Origin: Arthrobacter sp. MSA 4-2
GTDB lineage: Bacteria > Actinomycetota > Actinomycetes > Actinomycetales > Micrococcaceae
Assembly (NCBI RefSeq): GCF_016405885.1
Contig: NZ_JAEKGC010000008.1
Coordinates: 124,001-188,000 of the forward strand
Reading direction: 5' to 3'
Length of the DNA: 64,000 nucleotides
The notes beneath the pieces are model-generated. The model was given only the letters and a program-made list of their open reading frames with translations. It ran no database searches and was not told the origin of the DNA. Below are positions 28,255 through 37,119 of this stretch, one piece after another. Made by a program: the position numbers and the translations under genes. Each line of letters opens with the position of its first letter. The stretch's first letter is position 1.

Positions 28255-29175
28255 TTACCGGGATTCCTTGGAAATCTTTTTCATGGCGAGGATTGCATCG
28301 GCGAATGCCTGAGGTTGCTCGGCTGGGAGATTGTGGCCCGCCTGGGGCACCTGCCGGTGCTCCCGAAAACCTATGAAATGGCGCGCCTGCGCGGACCCGT
28401 CCGTAGCGGGAAAGTTGCCGTCGGCGAGCCCGTCGAGTGTGATCGTTGGGACGGAGATCTCAGGCTGCTCGCTTAAACGACGTTCGATGCTCTCGAACTG
28501 AGGGGCGCCCGGCGCGTACCCGAGCCGGTGGCGGTATGAGTGGATGACGATATCGACGTAATCGGGGTTGTCGAAAGCCTGGGCAGACCGGTCCAACTCG
28601 TCGGGGGCGAATGCCCAGGCGGGGGAGTTGCGCTTCCAGATCACTTCCGCAATCTCGCGGCGGTGCTTGTGGAGACCAGCTCGACCCCGCTCGGTAGCAA
28701 AGTACCAGAAGTACCAGAAGCCCGCCTCGAGCTTGGGTTCGAGCGGCATCTGCGATGCGGCGATGTCCTGGACGAGGTACCCGTTGACCGATACCAGTCC
28801 TGCCACTTTATCGGGCCAGAGGGCCGCCACTGCGCATGCGGCCCGCCCACCCCAGTCGTAGCCAGCCAAGATAGGGCTGCCGAGGTTGAGCGTGCTGATG
28901 AACGCGGAGAGATCCGCGGCGAGGGCCGCTTGCTGACCGGACTTCTCCACCTGCTTGCTCAGAAAGCGTGTTGGTCCGTGGCCACGCAGGTAAGGCACGA
29001 GCACGCGCAGGCCCTCATCAGTGAGCCGAGGTATGACGTCGGTATAACTGTGGATGTCGTACGGGAAACCGTGCAGAAGAACGACGGGTGTGGCGGTCGG
29101 ATCGCCGGCGTCAACATATGCAACGGACAACTCACCGGCGTCGATCGTGCGAGTCGAGTGAACGGGCAAAGGCAT
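28255..29175 (-). CDS. Alpha/beta hydrolase (epoxide hydrolase/dehalogenase-like)
   Basis: This 306-residue hydrolase has the oxyanion segment LLHGFPYDIHS and the nucleophile elbow GYDWGG, where Asp replaces Ser, as in epoxide hydrolases and haloalkane dehalogenases. The catalytic His lies near the C-terminus in QAGHNLPAEQP. It is the third gene of a minus-strand trio of hydrolases, 108 bp after the previous one, so it may share the ECF41-type promoter at 31070. The substrate is unknown. Confidence 0.85.
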   Translation of the reverse strand: MPLPVHSTRTIDAGELSVAYVDAGDPTATPVVLLHGFPYDIHSYTDVIPRLTDEGLRVLVPYLRGHGPTRFLSKQVEKSGQQAALAADLSAFISTLNLGSPILAGYDWGGRAACAVAALWPDKVAGLVSVNGYLVQDIAASQMPLEPKLEAGFWYFWYFATERGRAGLHKHRREIAEVIWKRNSPAWAFAPDELDRSAQAFDNPDYVDIVIHSYRHRLGYAPGAPQFESIERRLSEQPEISVPTITLDGLADGNFPATDGSAQARHFIGFREHRQVPQAGHNLPAEQPQAFADAILAMKKISKESR

Positions 29176-29283
29176 CGTAAGCTCCGGATTAGAGAGTGAG
29201 AACGGTTAGAGAGTGAAAACGGTGGAGCTAAGCGACACGGCAGGTGCCACGCTCCCTGGAGGAGCGAGGCACCCACCGGTGGT

Positions 29284-30024
29284 TCACGCGCTAACGGATT
29301 GCCCGCCGACGTAAGCTTTGCCTGCTTCCGCAATCACGGCTGCGACGGCGTCAGGCTGCGAGACTGACAGTGCGTGCGAAGCGCCAGTAATTTCGTGGGT
29401 ACCCTGTGAGGCTGCGCGCTCTGCCCCGGCGCGGTGAACCGTGACCGGGATGTTGAGGTCCTGGTCACCGAATACGTGCCAGGAAGGAATGTCCTTCCAA
29501 GCCGGTCGGTCTGTTGGCAGCCCCTCAGAGAGCGCGGCCTCAGTGACGGGGCGTTGAGTCGCCGCCATCAGCGCAGCTTCGGCCGCTGGGACGTCGGCTG
29601 CGAACTGGTGGTGGTACAGCTCCTGCCGGATCGTGAACTCGTTGCCGCCGGTAGCAACCGGGTACGCGGCGAGAGCGCTGCCGAGTGAGCTACCCGGCTC
29701 GCTGGTCGATAGCTGAAGTGCGCTTTGACCCGTCTCCGGAACAAAAGCAGCGACGTACACGAGTCCGACGACTGCATCGTTACGGGCTGCTGCCTCTGTG
29801 ATAACGAGCCCTCCGTAGGAGTGACCGACGAGGACGACGGGACCCCCGACTGAGGCGATGACGTCGCGCACGTATGCGGCGTCGCCGGCGAGACTACGCA
29901 GCGGGTTCGCAGCCGCGACAGCGGTGACTCCGTGTTCCTGCAGCCGGGCGATCACATCGTTCCAAGATGCAGATTCCGCGAACGCTCCGTGTACGAGCAC
30001 GATAGTTGGCTTCTGGTTAGTCAT
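29284..30024 (-). CDS. Alpha/beta hydrolase (GHSYGG esterase type)
   Basis: This 246-residue hydrolase opens with IVLVHGAFAESASW, carries the nucleophile Ser in VLVGHSYGGLV, and has the catalytic His in TGASHALSVSQPD near the end. The family includes plant-type hydroxynitrile lyase-like and carboxylesterase proteins common in actinobacteria. It is the middle gene of the hydrolase trio, 37 bp after the upstream esterase, so very probably co-transcribed with it. Confidence 0.87.
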   Translation of the reverse strand: MTNQKPTIVLVHGAFAESASWNDVIARLQEHGVTAVAAANPLRSLAGDAAYVRDVIASVGGPVVLVGHSYGGLVITEAAARNDAVVGLVYVAAFVPETGQSALQLSTSEPGSSLGSALAAYPVATGGNEFTIRQELYHHQFAADVPAAEAALMAATQRPVTEAALSEGLPTDRPAWKDIPSWHVFGDQDLNIPVTVHRAGAERAASQGTHEITGASHALSVSQPDAVAAVIAEAGKAYVGGQSVSA

Positions 30025-30061
30025 GTTCTTGGTTCCAATCAGTTTCTGGTACGGGGGGTGG

Positions 30062-31012
30062 TTAGTGGTTAGCGAATGTCCTGCGCAACACGGAGATGGC
30101 CTGTTCCACAGCGGCAGTGCTGGCTGCGGTAGATCGGACGGGGTTGAGCATCATGAAATCGTGGAGCGTGGCGTTGTAGCGCACGGTCGTGGTGCGGACG
30201 CCGGCTTCAATGAGTCTGCGGCCATATGCCTCGCCCTCGTCGCGGAGGACGTCGTTTTCATCGACGATGAGGAAGGCCTCAGGCAGCCCGACGAGCTCCT
30301 CACGGGTCGCTTGGAGCGGCGAGATTGTTGACTGCTTGCGAAGGTTCGCGTCGGGCACGTAGCAGTCCCAGAACCATGCCATTGCTTTCGCCGTGAGGTG
30401 GGGCCCGTCGGCGAACTCGCGGTAGCTTTCGGTGTCCTGACCGGCATCCGTCACCGGGTAGAACAGCGACTGGTGGATGAAAGTCACGTCGCCGCGCTTT
30501 TTTGCCAGAATGGCGAGCACGGCGGCCATGTCTCCACCGACAGAGTCGCCGGCGACAGCGAGCCGCGTGGCATCGAGCGCCTTGGCATGACCGTGATCTG
30601 TAATCCACTGGGCGGTGGCGTAGGCCTGCTCAATGGCGACCGGGTACTGGGCTTCCGGGCTCCGATCATACTCAACGAACACCACAGCAGCGTGGGCACC
30701 GACTGCAAGCTCGCGCACCAAGCGGTCGTGGGTTCCAGCGTTGCCCAGGACCCACCCACCACCGTGCACGTAGAGAAGAACCGGCAACACGCCGGCACTG
30801 CCCTGCGGCCTGACGATGCGAACCCGCACATCACCAACCGCAGCCGCGACGTCAATCCATTCCTCATCAACGTCGAGCAAAGCGATTGGCGCTGATTGCA
30901 CATCGTCGAGGAGAGTGCGCGCTCCCTCAACTCCAAGGTCTGCCAGACGGGGCGGCTTCGCGGTAGCGTCAGCGAACGCCTGCGCTTCCGGCTCCAGCAC
31001 GTGATGGGACAT
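30062..31012 (-). CDS. Hormone-sensitive-lipase-type esterase
   Basis: This 316-residue alpha/beta hydrolase fold-3 protein has HGGGW (oxyanion hole, near residue 83) and the nucleophile elbow AGDSVGGDMA. The catalytic His lies in ATLHDFMMLNP at the C-terminus and an Asp near IVDENDVLRDEGEAY. ATG 31012 (MSHHVLEPEAQ) fits the family start. It is the first gene of the hydrolase trio, with an ECF41-type promoter about 58 bp upstream. The three hydrolases have different active-site types, so they probably act on different esters or epoxides. Confidence 0.88.
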   Translation of the reverse strand: MSHHVLEPEAQAFADATAKPPRLADLGVEGARTLLDDVQSAPIALLDVDEEWIDVAAAVGDVRVRIVRPQGSAGVLPVLLYVHGGGWVLGNAGTHDRLVRELAVGAHAAVVFVEYDRSPEAQYPVAIEQAYATAQWITDHGHAKALDATRLAVAGDSVGGDMAAVLAILAKKRGDVTFIHQSLFYPVTDAGQDTESYREFADGPHLTAKAMAWFWDCYVPDANLRKQSTISPLQATREELVGLPEAFLIVDENDVLRDEGEAYGRRLIEAGVRTTTVRYNATLHDFMMLNPVRSTAASTAAVEQAISVLRRTFANH

Positions 31013-31069
31013 AGTGGGCTTCCTTCCTTCGGGACTGGTCACTGGCACATCGCGGTGACTACGAGCTAG

Positions 31070-31096
31070 GACCAAGCGGTCTTCATTTCTGTGACA
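31070..31096 (-). promoter_or_regulatory. ECF41-type promoter of the hydrolase cluster
   Basis: TGTCACA (31096-31090), 16 nt, GGTC (31073-31070) on the minus strand, with the esterase start at 31012. It fits the shared promoter pattern with exact spacing; the -10 box begins with G. Confidence 0.7.
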
Positions 31097-31290
31097 AGAC
31101 CGCAGGTTGGCGCCTCAGGTGGAAGCGATTCGAGTCGAGGGAGACACCCATGCGTGTGTTGCGCGTGGAGGGCCCCCAAACCAGTAGCGGACGGCTTCGT
31201 CGCAGACTCGGGGGCAACCGGTCAAGCCGCATGAGGCAGCGGATCTAAGTGGCCTGGACGATGTCTTCGGCCGCCGCGAAGGTAGGTGGG
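31097..31290 (-). pseudogene. Remnant of an ECF41 sigma factor gene
   Basis: The minus strand reads AAAEDIVQAT, a TAG, then IRC, which matches the region 2 core AEDIVQxTWIRW with the Trp codon changed to amber. Further on, traces of the RRETYIGPWLPEP region appear (STRNTCVGLPRLESLP). Frames are broken and the rest is missing. The fragment lies directly upstream of the hydrolase promoter, the same gene order as the truncated sigma gene ahead of the MFS exporter. Confidence 0.55.
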
Positions 31291-31422
31291 CCCTGCGGGC
31301 AATGTCGGCCCGGGTTCGCCTTCGCCGCATGCCTGCGACGGTGGCATGGACGGCTGCGACTGCTCGTTGCCTGTTTTCAACGGCTGCGCGACTGCCCTGT
31401 CCTGCCGGTGCGGCCGGTCTTC

Positions 31423-31749
31423 TCAGTTGTGCACGAGCTGCACGTCGGCACCGACTCCCTCGGCTTCGGCCGCTGCAAGCACCACCGGCAGGAGGCCGGG
31501 AAGCCGGGATTCCAACTCGGCTGTGCGGAGCCGGACGAAACAGCGGGTGCCCTCACGCCGCGTGGTGGTCACTCCAGCTTCACGCAGCAATTTCAGATGA
31601 TAGCTCAAGGTCGACTTGGCCACCGGGGCGCGCAGGTCACCCCAGGACCGCTCGACGCCATCGGCCAGTATGCGCACCAGGCCGGCGCGGGTTGGATCGC
31701 TCAACGCGGCCAGTACACGCATAAGGGTGATGTCGTCGGCCTGGTGCAT
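31423..31749 (-). CDS. ArsR-family transcriptional regulator
   Basis: This 108-residue winged-helix regulator starts at ATG 31749 (MHQADDITLMRVLAALSD). The recognition region is VAKSTLSYHLKLLREAGV, followed by the wing (TTTRREGTRCFVRL). No obvious metal-binding CxC motif is seen, so it probably senses something other than arsenic-type metals. It is divergent from the SDR gene at 31790, with an inverted repeat over the SDR start, and likely represses that gene and itself. Confidence 0.88.
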   Translation of the reverse strand: MHQADDITLMRVLAALSDPTRAGLVRILADGVERSWGDLRAPVAKSTLSYHLKLLREAGVTTTRREGTRCFVRLRTAELESRLPGLLPVVLAAAEAEGVGADVQLVHN

Positions 31750-31784
31750 CTGTCGATGGTAACCCCGCACCCGGTGATAGTGTC

Positions 31785-31809
31785 GTTCGATGATCCACGA
31801 ACATCGAAC
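31785..31809. promoter_or_regulatory. Probable ArsR-family operator
   Basis: GTTCGATG and CATCGAAC form a perfect 8-bp inverted repeat with a 9-nt spacer. It overlaps the SDR start codon (31790) and lies 36 bp upstream of the ArsR start. Such a position would let a dimeric repressor block both divergent genes. Confidence 0.55.
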
Positions 31810-32554
31810 AAACATTTCAGGATTGACCGTCATTGTGACTGGCGCCGGATCGGGCATCGGCAGGGCCACCACCCAGGCCTTGGGCTCAGCCGGGGCGAAC
31901 GTCCTTGCCGTCGGCCGCCGACTCGAGGCTCTGACCGACACCGCAGAGGGATACCCAACTGTCGTACCGTTCGCGGCGGACATCCGCGGAGGAACCGCGG
32001 CACCGGAGATCGTTCACGCGGCTGTTGACCGGTGGGGCGGACTTGACGCCCTGATCAACAATGCCGGGGTTTTTGCAGCCATGCCCCTGGCGGAGGTGAC
32101 CTCCGAGCGCATCGACGACCTTTTCATCACCAATGTCGCAGCGCCGAGCCTGCTCGCCCGCGCAGCACTGCCGCACTTGGTGCAAGCCCAAGGCACAATT
32201 GTCAATGTCTCGAGCACCTTCGGTCATGTTCCGGCTCCGGGCGCCGGACATTACGGGGCAACAAAGGCAGCGATTGAACAGCTCACCCGCAGTTGGGCGC
32301 TGGAGCTTGCCCCGCACCGGGTCCGGGTTAACGCGGTGGCGCCGGGGCCGACCGAGAGCGACGCTCTGGCGGCCGCAGGACTTTCCGATGAGCTGATCTC
32401 CCAGGTCAAGGACGAGGAAGCCGCACGCGTACCGCTGGGCCGGCGGGGCAATGCCGTAGAAGTCGCGGAGTGGATTCTGCGATTTGTCGATCCGAGTGCA
32501 TCGTGGGTAACGGGCCAGGTGATGGCTGTCGATGGAGGGCTCGCACTAACGTAG
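31790..32554 (+). CDS. SDR-family oxidoreductase
   Basis: This 254-residue classical short-chain dehydrogenase has the cofactor motif TGAGSGIG, the structural NNAG motif (LINNAGVFA), the catalytic Ser in VNVSSTFGHV and the YGATK catalytic Tyr/Lys pair. Its C-terminal VTGQVMAVDGGLALT is typical. Its partner is the divergent ArsR-type repressor. The substrate is unknown; the length is normal. Confidence 0.9.
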   Translation: MIHEHRTNISGLTVIVTGAGSGIGRATTQALGSAGANVLAVGRRLEALTDTAEGYPTVVPFAADIRGGTAAPEIVHAAVDRWGGLDALINNAGVFAAMPLAEVTSERIDDLFITNVAAPSLLARAALPHLVQAQGTIVNVSSTFGHVPAPGAGHYGATKAAIEQLTRSWALELAPHRVRVNAVAPGPTESDALAAAGLSDELISQVKDEEAARVPLGRRGNAVEVAEWILRFVDPSASWVTGQVMAVDGGLALT

Positions 32555-32621
32555 AGCTTCACCCAGGGCAGAAAGCGAGCCTTTGGCCCGGCAGTCTGGC
32601 GCCTGACAGGCTCTCACGGCT

Positions 32622-32868
32622 CTAGTGCTTGATTGTGAACCGGCTGGCGATGGACGCCGCGTTGTAAATGTTGATGGCGATGCTGCTCGGCTGACCGGCT
32701 GCAGCCAGTTCATCAACTAGAACCCGAAGTTCCTCGCTTACCTCATAGGGGGCAGGGGAGGTCGGGGCGGTCAGCGTGGTCTATTCAGCAAGGGACAGCG
32801 CTGCCCGCTCCTCAGGGGTGAACTAATCAGTGTCCCGCCAGGAGCTGATCACCTGAAGGGCGGGGAAA
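32622..32868 (-). pseudogene. Decayed AhpD-like carboxymuconolactone decarboxylase gene
   Basis: Read on the minus strand, the segment gives SSWRDTD, a stop, FTPEERAALSLAE, a stop, then SSIAINIYNAASIASRF. This closely follows the intact AhpD-like protein at 20109-20558 (SAWRETEYFTPEERAALSL, then VIAINAFNRVAVIS). Two TAG codons interrupt the frame and the N-terminal half with the CxxC pair is missing. It abuts the 3' end of the cytochrome b gene. It is too short and broken to appear as an open frame. Confidence 0.75.
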
Positions 32869-34521
32869 TCAGGCTGCCTTGTCGTCCGTTCTTCCGGCGC
32901 GTCGCCGGTCCTCCTGATCTTCTGGGGCGCTAGGCTCTTTCACTGGGCCGCCCGCCAAATCGGCGGGCGTAACCGGATGAAGCCGATATTCGAAGAACCA
33001 ATGCGAGAGACTGGTCCGCAGGCGGCCGACCCGCGATACAGGCCGGTCGGTTGCCCCGATCGGCGCCGTGGCTGCGGCCGGGTCAAAATCGAGCAGCCTC
33101 CACCGGTCAAAGCGGTCGAGGGGCTGGTGAACCTCGATGAACTCACCATTCGGCAAACGCACAATCCGCCCGGTTTCGACACCGTGAAGAACCACCTCAC
33201 GATCCTTGCGCTGCAGCGCGAGGCAGATTCGACGGGTCACGGCGAAAGCGACGAACGGCCCCAGGAGCGTCATGAACCTGAAGAAATAAATGACTGATTC
33301 CAGTGACAGAGACAGCTGAAGCGCCGCCACGTCGGCGCTTCCTGCACCCCACAGGCCGCCGACGAACGTCATCCCTGCGACGCCGATGGCCGTCCTCGTC
33401 GGATTGTTCCGTGGCCGCTCAAGCAGGTGATGCTGGCGTACGTCATTGGTGAGCCATCCCTCTAGGAACGGATAGGCGAGCACCACCGCGAAAAAGGGTC
33501 CGACCAACGCGATGGGGACAAGCATTGCCAGCGGCCAGGTGCCCCCCAGCCACTGCAATTCCCAGCCGGGGGGGATCAGCCGCAACGCGCCGACAATGAA
33601 TCCGAAGTACCAATCAGGCTGGGCGTCTGCTGTTGCATTTCCGGGGTCGGCGGGTCCGTAGAGCCACACCGGATTGATGGTCATCGTTGCCGCAGTCAGC
33701 ACGGTGAGGCCTGCCACAGCGAGGAGGAACCCTCCACTTTTCGCCCCCCGCGTCGGCAGGAGGGGTTCGCCGACAACGTTACTATTCGTCCGGCCAGGAG
33801 CCGGAAACCGCGTGTGCTTGTGCACGAACGTCAGAAGCAACTGCGCTGCATCGAGCCCGGCAGCGAGCAGGGGAAGAATCAGCACGTGGAGGGTATAGAG
33901 GCGGCCGATGATCACCTCCCCGGGAAAAGCACCGCCGAAGGCGAAGGACGACAGCGCCGACTCAATGAACCGGACGGACTTCACAGTGCCGTCGAGTATG
34001 GCCAGGCTGAGCCCAGAAAGCATGTTGTCAGGCAGGGTGTAGCCGGTCAGGCCCAATCCGAGCCCGGTGATGAACGTCAGCACGAGCATCACCCAGGCGG
34101 TGCGGCGGGGCCTGCGGAAAGCGCCTGTGAAGAAACTGCACAGCATGTGGAGGACCAGCCCCGCCATAAACAGGAGGGCCGACCAATGATGCACCTGCCG
34201 CATCAGGAGCCCGCCCCGAACCTCGAAAGTGACGTGGAGCGTGGGGTCCAGAGCCCCGGACATTTGGGCGCCCTTCAAGGGCGCGTGCGGGCCAGTATAT
34301 CGGACCGTCTGCATCGAGGGTTCGAAGAAGAACATCAAAAACACGCCGCTGATGGTCAGGATGAGAGATGAATAGACCGCCAGTTCTGCGAACATGAAGG
34401 ACCGATGGGCCGGCGCCGCCTTCTGTCCCGCACGCCCGGCGATTGCTTGGCGGAGCGCGGGAATAAACATGGGGCTGAGGCGTCGAGTCAGCTGCTGCGG
34501 CCATGCAATCCGATGATTCAT
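32869..34521 (-). CDS. Stand-alone QcrB-like cytochrome b (copy 1)
   Basis: This 550-residue membrane protein resembles the cytochrome b subunit of actinobacterial bc complexes. It has helix B with both haem histidines (VHHWSALLFMAGLVLH), the FFTGAFRRPR loop, the Qo-site PDWYFGF motif (variant of PEWY) and the long actinobacterial C-terminal tail. In helix D the first histidine is present (LHVLILP), but the position 15 residues later, histidine in b6-type and actinobacterial proteins, is Gln (codon at 33841-33843). No qcrA, qcrC or oxidase gene is nearby. It should therefore bind one haem normally and the n-side haem abnormally or not at all. An ECF41-type promoter lies directly upstream. Confidence 0.85.
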   Translation of the reverse strand: MNHRIAWPQQLTRRLSPMFIPALRQAIAGRAGQKAAPAHRSFMFAELAVYSSLILTISGVFLMFFFEPSMQTVRYTGPHAPLKGAQMSGALDPTLHVTFEVRGGLLMRQVHHWSALLFMAGLVLHMLCSFFTGAFRRPRRTAWVMLVLTFITGLGLGLTGYTLPDNMLSGLSLAILDGTVKSVRFIESALSSFAFGGAFPGEVIIGRLYTLHVLILPLLAAGLDAAQLLLTFVHKHTRFPAPGRTNSNVVGEPLLPTRGAKSGGFLLAVAGLTVLTAATMTINPVWLYGPADPGNATADAQPDWYFGFIVGALRLIPPGWELQWLGGTWPLAMLVPIALVGPFFAVVLAYPFLEGWLTNDVRQHHLLERPRNNPTRTAIGVAGMTFVGGLWGAGSADVAALQLSLSLESVIYFFRFMTLLGPFVAFAVTRRICLALQRKDREVVLHGVETGRIVRLPNGEFIEVHQPLDRFDRWRLLDFDPAAATAPIGATDRPVSRVGRLRTSLSHWFFEYRLHPVTPADLAGGPVKEPSAPEDQEDRRRAGRTDDKAA

Positions 34522-34555
34522 GAAAGGGCCGTCCCTTCTCTGGTGTCACAAAAAA

Positions 34556-34582
34556 GACCAAATGCCCCGGCTTCCTGTGACA
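34556..34582 (-). promoter_or_regulatory. ECF41-type promoter of cytochrome b copy 1
   Basis: TGTCACA (34582-34576), 16 nt, GGTC (34559-34556) on the minus strand. The start codon at 34521 is only 35 bp downstream, with an AGAAGGGA ribosome site between. Confidence 0.72.
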
Positions 34583-35218
34583 GCGCAGGGACCGCAGCAC
34601 GTCGTCGAAAAGGCGCAAACAACCGAAAGGCAGGCGATGTCTCCTTCTACGGCTGGCCCGCTGCGGTGTGCGGTGCACCCGGCGGACCGCATGGGGGAGG
34701 ATGGCCCCTGATACTGCAGGCCCCGGGTTTGTCGGCGGTCAGAGACAGGCCCACCCTTCGACCACACGAAGCCATGACCGCTGTCTGCCAACATCCCACA
34801 TTTTCAGGGCATACACGCGGGCGGTGCCCCGTTGACGCGCCCCGGTCGGCGAACCGGACCGGAGAACTTCGTCCCAATCAGTCCTGTGGCAGCCAGCAGC
34901 CGTTGGGCGGAAGGGCATGCCGACCCTGCCCGCGGGTCCGTCAGCCAACCGGTGCACTTTCCGCCGGATCGCCTACAGGCCATCCATCCCCGGAGAGGTG
35001 GCATTTCCCCGAGCAGTCACCGGCAGGGCGCCAACCACCGCAGCCGGCGGCTCGTCGTCAGCCGTGAGGACCACGGCGTCGGTGGTCTAACTCCGTCTCA
35101 GCGGCAGCTTAGTGTCCGCCGCCCGCCGAAAGGGGCGGACCTTGCTTCGGGTGGTCGTTCTGCGGACCGCCGGGCTAGATCACCGGCGGGCGCGACGGAC
35201 GGAACACCCACGCCGGGC
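34583..35218. other. Gene-free divergent intergenic stretch
   Basis: More than 600 bp separate two divergent ECF41-type promoters. Only antisense-like frames with no family features are present. Nothing else was identified. Confidence 0.45.
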
Positions 35219-35245
35219 CGTCACACATCCGCCGAGCATCCTGTC
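35219..35245 (+). promoter_or_regulatory. ECF41-type promoter of the SdhA-like gene
   Basis: CGTCACA (35219-35225), 16 nt, TGTC (35242-35245), followed by TTACC. The SdhA-like start codon lies about 84 bp downstream. Confidence 0.7.
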
Positions 35246-35328
35246 TTACCTTGAGACCCCGCCGCCAACATAGTCCCAGAACAGAACTCATACCAGACGT
35301 GACCGTAAGACCGGTCGAAGGAGCAGCC

Positions 35329-37059
35329 ATGAACAACCCCGAGCGACGCCTCTCCAGTTCCGTGCTCGTCATCGGCGCGGGCGGGTCAGGGCTACGTGCA
35401 GCCATCGAGCTCGCCGAAAGCGGAACGGACGTCCTGGTCGTTGGTAAACGGGCTAAGTCCGATGCCCATACCTCGCTTGCAGCCGGAGGCATCAATGCGG
35501 CCTTGAGCACCATGGACCCCGAGGACAGCTGGCAGCAGCACGCCGCCGACACGCTCAAGGAAAGCTATCTGCTTGCCAACCCTCACACCGTTCAAATCGT
35601 GGCAGAGGGAGCCCGACGCGGAATCGAGGATCTGGAGCGCTACGGCATGCCTTTCGAGCGCGAGGGCGACGGACGCATCTCACAACGGTTTTTCGGCGCC
35701 CACAAATTCCGACGCACAGCCTTCGCGGGAGACTACACCGGCCTTGAAATCCAGCGCACCCTGATCAGCCGGGCCACGCAACTCGAGATCCCCATCCTCG
35801 ATACCGTCTACGTCACCCGCCTTCTCGTGCATGACAATGCGGTTTTCGGCGCCTACGGTTTTGACCTTCACGACGGAACCCGGTACCTCATCCACGCCGA
35901 CGCTGTGATCCTAGCGGCGGGAGGTCACAACCGAATCTGGCGGCGCACCTCATCCAGACGTGATGAAAACACAGGCGACTCGTTCCGACTCGCCGTCGAA
36001 GCCGGCGGGCGCCTGCGCGATCCCGAACTCGTTCAGTTCCATCCCTCCGGAATCATCGAGCCCGAAAACGCGGCCGGGACGCTGATCAGCGAAGCCGCCC
36101 GCGGGGAGGGCGGGATTCTGCGCAATGCCCTGGGTGAGCGGTTCATGGCACGGTACGACCCGGAGCGGATGGAGCTCTCCACCAGGGACCGGGTGGCCCT
36201 TGCCTGCTACACCGAGATCAAGGAAGGACGGGGCACTCCCAACGGGGGCGTATGGCTTGATGTCTCCCATCTGCCCCGGGAAACGATCATGGCCAGGCTG
36301 CCCCGGGTCTACCAGACTATGCTCGAACTGCAGATGCTCGACATCACAAAGGACCCAATCGAAATCGCCCCTACCGCCCACTACTCCATGGGCGGCGTGT
36401 GGGTCCGCCCCGACGACCACGGGACCGATGTCGATGGTCTCTATGCCATCGGAGAGGCCTCCAGCGGGCTGCACGGAGCGAACAGGCTCGGCGGCAATTC
36501 GCTGATCGAACTGTTGGTCTTCGGGCGCATCGTAGGCCAGGCCGCAGCGGCCTACTCCTCGGAGTTGACCGCCCACCTTCGCTCAGCCAGTTCGATCACC
36601 CAGGCGCGCACTGAAATCGCCGCCCTATTGGCCGCCGACGGGCCGGAAAACGTGCGCGCCCTGCAGCGCGCCATCCGGGATACGATGACAGCCCACGCGG
36701 GAGTTGTGCGGGACGAGGAGGGACTTCGCGCCGGGATTGCCGAGCTCGACCTCATTGAAGCCAGGATGGAAAACATCGGTGTTCATCCTGACATTGCGGG
36801 CTATCAGGATCTGGCCCACGCGTTCGATCTCAAATCGGCAGCACTGGCCGCGCGCGCGACCCTTGAGGCCGCGCTCGAGCGCGGGGAAACCCGTGGCGCC
36901 CATAACCGCAGCGATTTTCCGGATACCGACCCCGCACTCCAGGTCAACCTCGTCTGGTCGCCCCAAGGCGGTATCGCTCACGAGGAGATTCCACCGATCC
37001 CTGCAGACATCGTTGCCCTCATGGAAGAGGTGTCCGTGGACGGCAAGCTCGTGGAGTAA
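35329..37059 (+). CDS. Orphan succinate dehydrogenase/fumarate reductase-like flavoprotein
   Basis: This 576-residue FAD protein of the SdhA/FrdA/L-aspartate oxidase family has an N-terminal dinucleotide motif (VIGAGGSGLRAA). AHTSLAAGGINAAL keeps the His that in SdhA/FrdA bonds FAD covalently. Active-site segments are FHPSGIIEP, GEGGILRN, PTAHYSMGG and GLHGANRLGGNSLIE. ATG 35329 follows a GAAGGAG ribosome site. No iron-sulfur or membrane-anchor subunit genes are next to it, so it either joins subunits from elsewhere or works alone, for example as a soluble fumarate reductase or aspartate oxidase. It has its own ECF41-type promoter and a strong terminator. Confidence 0.85.
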   Translation: MNNPERRLSSSVLVIGAGGSGLRAAIELAESGTDVLVVGKRAKSDAHTSLAAGGINAALSTMDPEDSWQQHAADTLKESYLLANPHTVQIVAEGARRGIEDLERYGMPFEREGDGRISQRFFGAHKFRRTAFAGDYTGLEIQRTLISRATQLEIPILDTVYVTRLLVHDNAVFGAYGFDLHDGTRYLIHADAVILAAGGHNRIWRRTSSRRDENTGDSFRLAVEAGGRLRDPELVQFHPSGIIEPENAAGTLISEAARGEGGILRNALGERFMARYDPERMELSTRDRVALACYTEIKEGRGTPNGGVWLDVSHLPRETIMARLPRVYQTMLELQMLDITKDPIEIAPTAHYSMGGVWVRPDDHGTDVDGLYAIGEASSGLHGANRLGGNSLIELLVFGRIVGQAAAAYSSELTAHLRSASSITQARTEIAALLAADGPENVRALQRAIRDTMTAHAGVVRDEEGLRAGIAELDLIEARMENIGVHPDIAGYQDLAHAFDLKSAALAARATLEAALERGETRGAHNRSDFPDTDPALQVNLVWSPQGGIAHEEIPPIPADIVALMEEVSVDGKLVE

Positions 37060-37063
37060 CCGG

Positions 37064-37100
37064 ACGATCCGTCCTGCCGTGTTCAGGCAGGACGGATCGT
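37064..37100 (+). terminator. Strong terminator hairpin after the SdhA-like gene
   Basis: A perfect 15-bp stem (ACGATCCGTCCTGCC with its complement) and a 7-nt loop start 5 bp after the stop codon. There is no long T-run, as is common for actinobacterial terminators. It could also end transcripts arriving from the minus strand. Confidence 0.85.
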
Positions 37101-37119
37101 TGGTCAGAGAGCTTGAGCC

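Noticed and set aside
28071-28476. Plus-strand frames over the end of the hydrolase gene
   Set aside because: They overlap the well-supported alpha/beta hydrolase gene on the other strand and look antisense-like.
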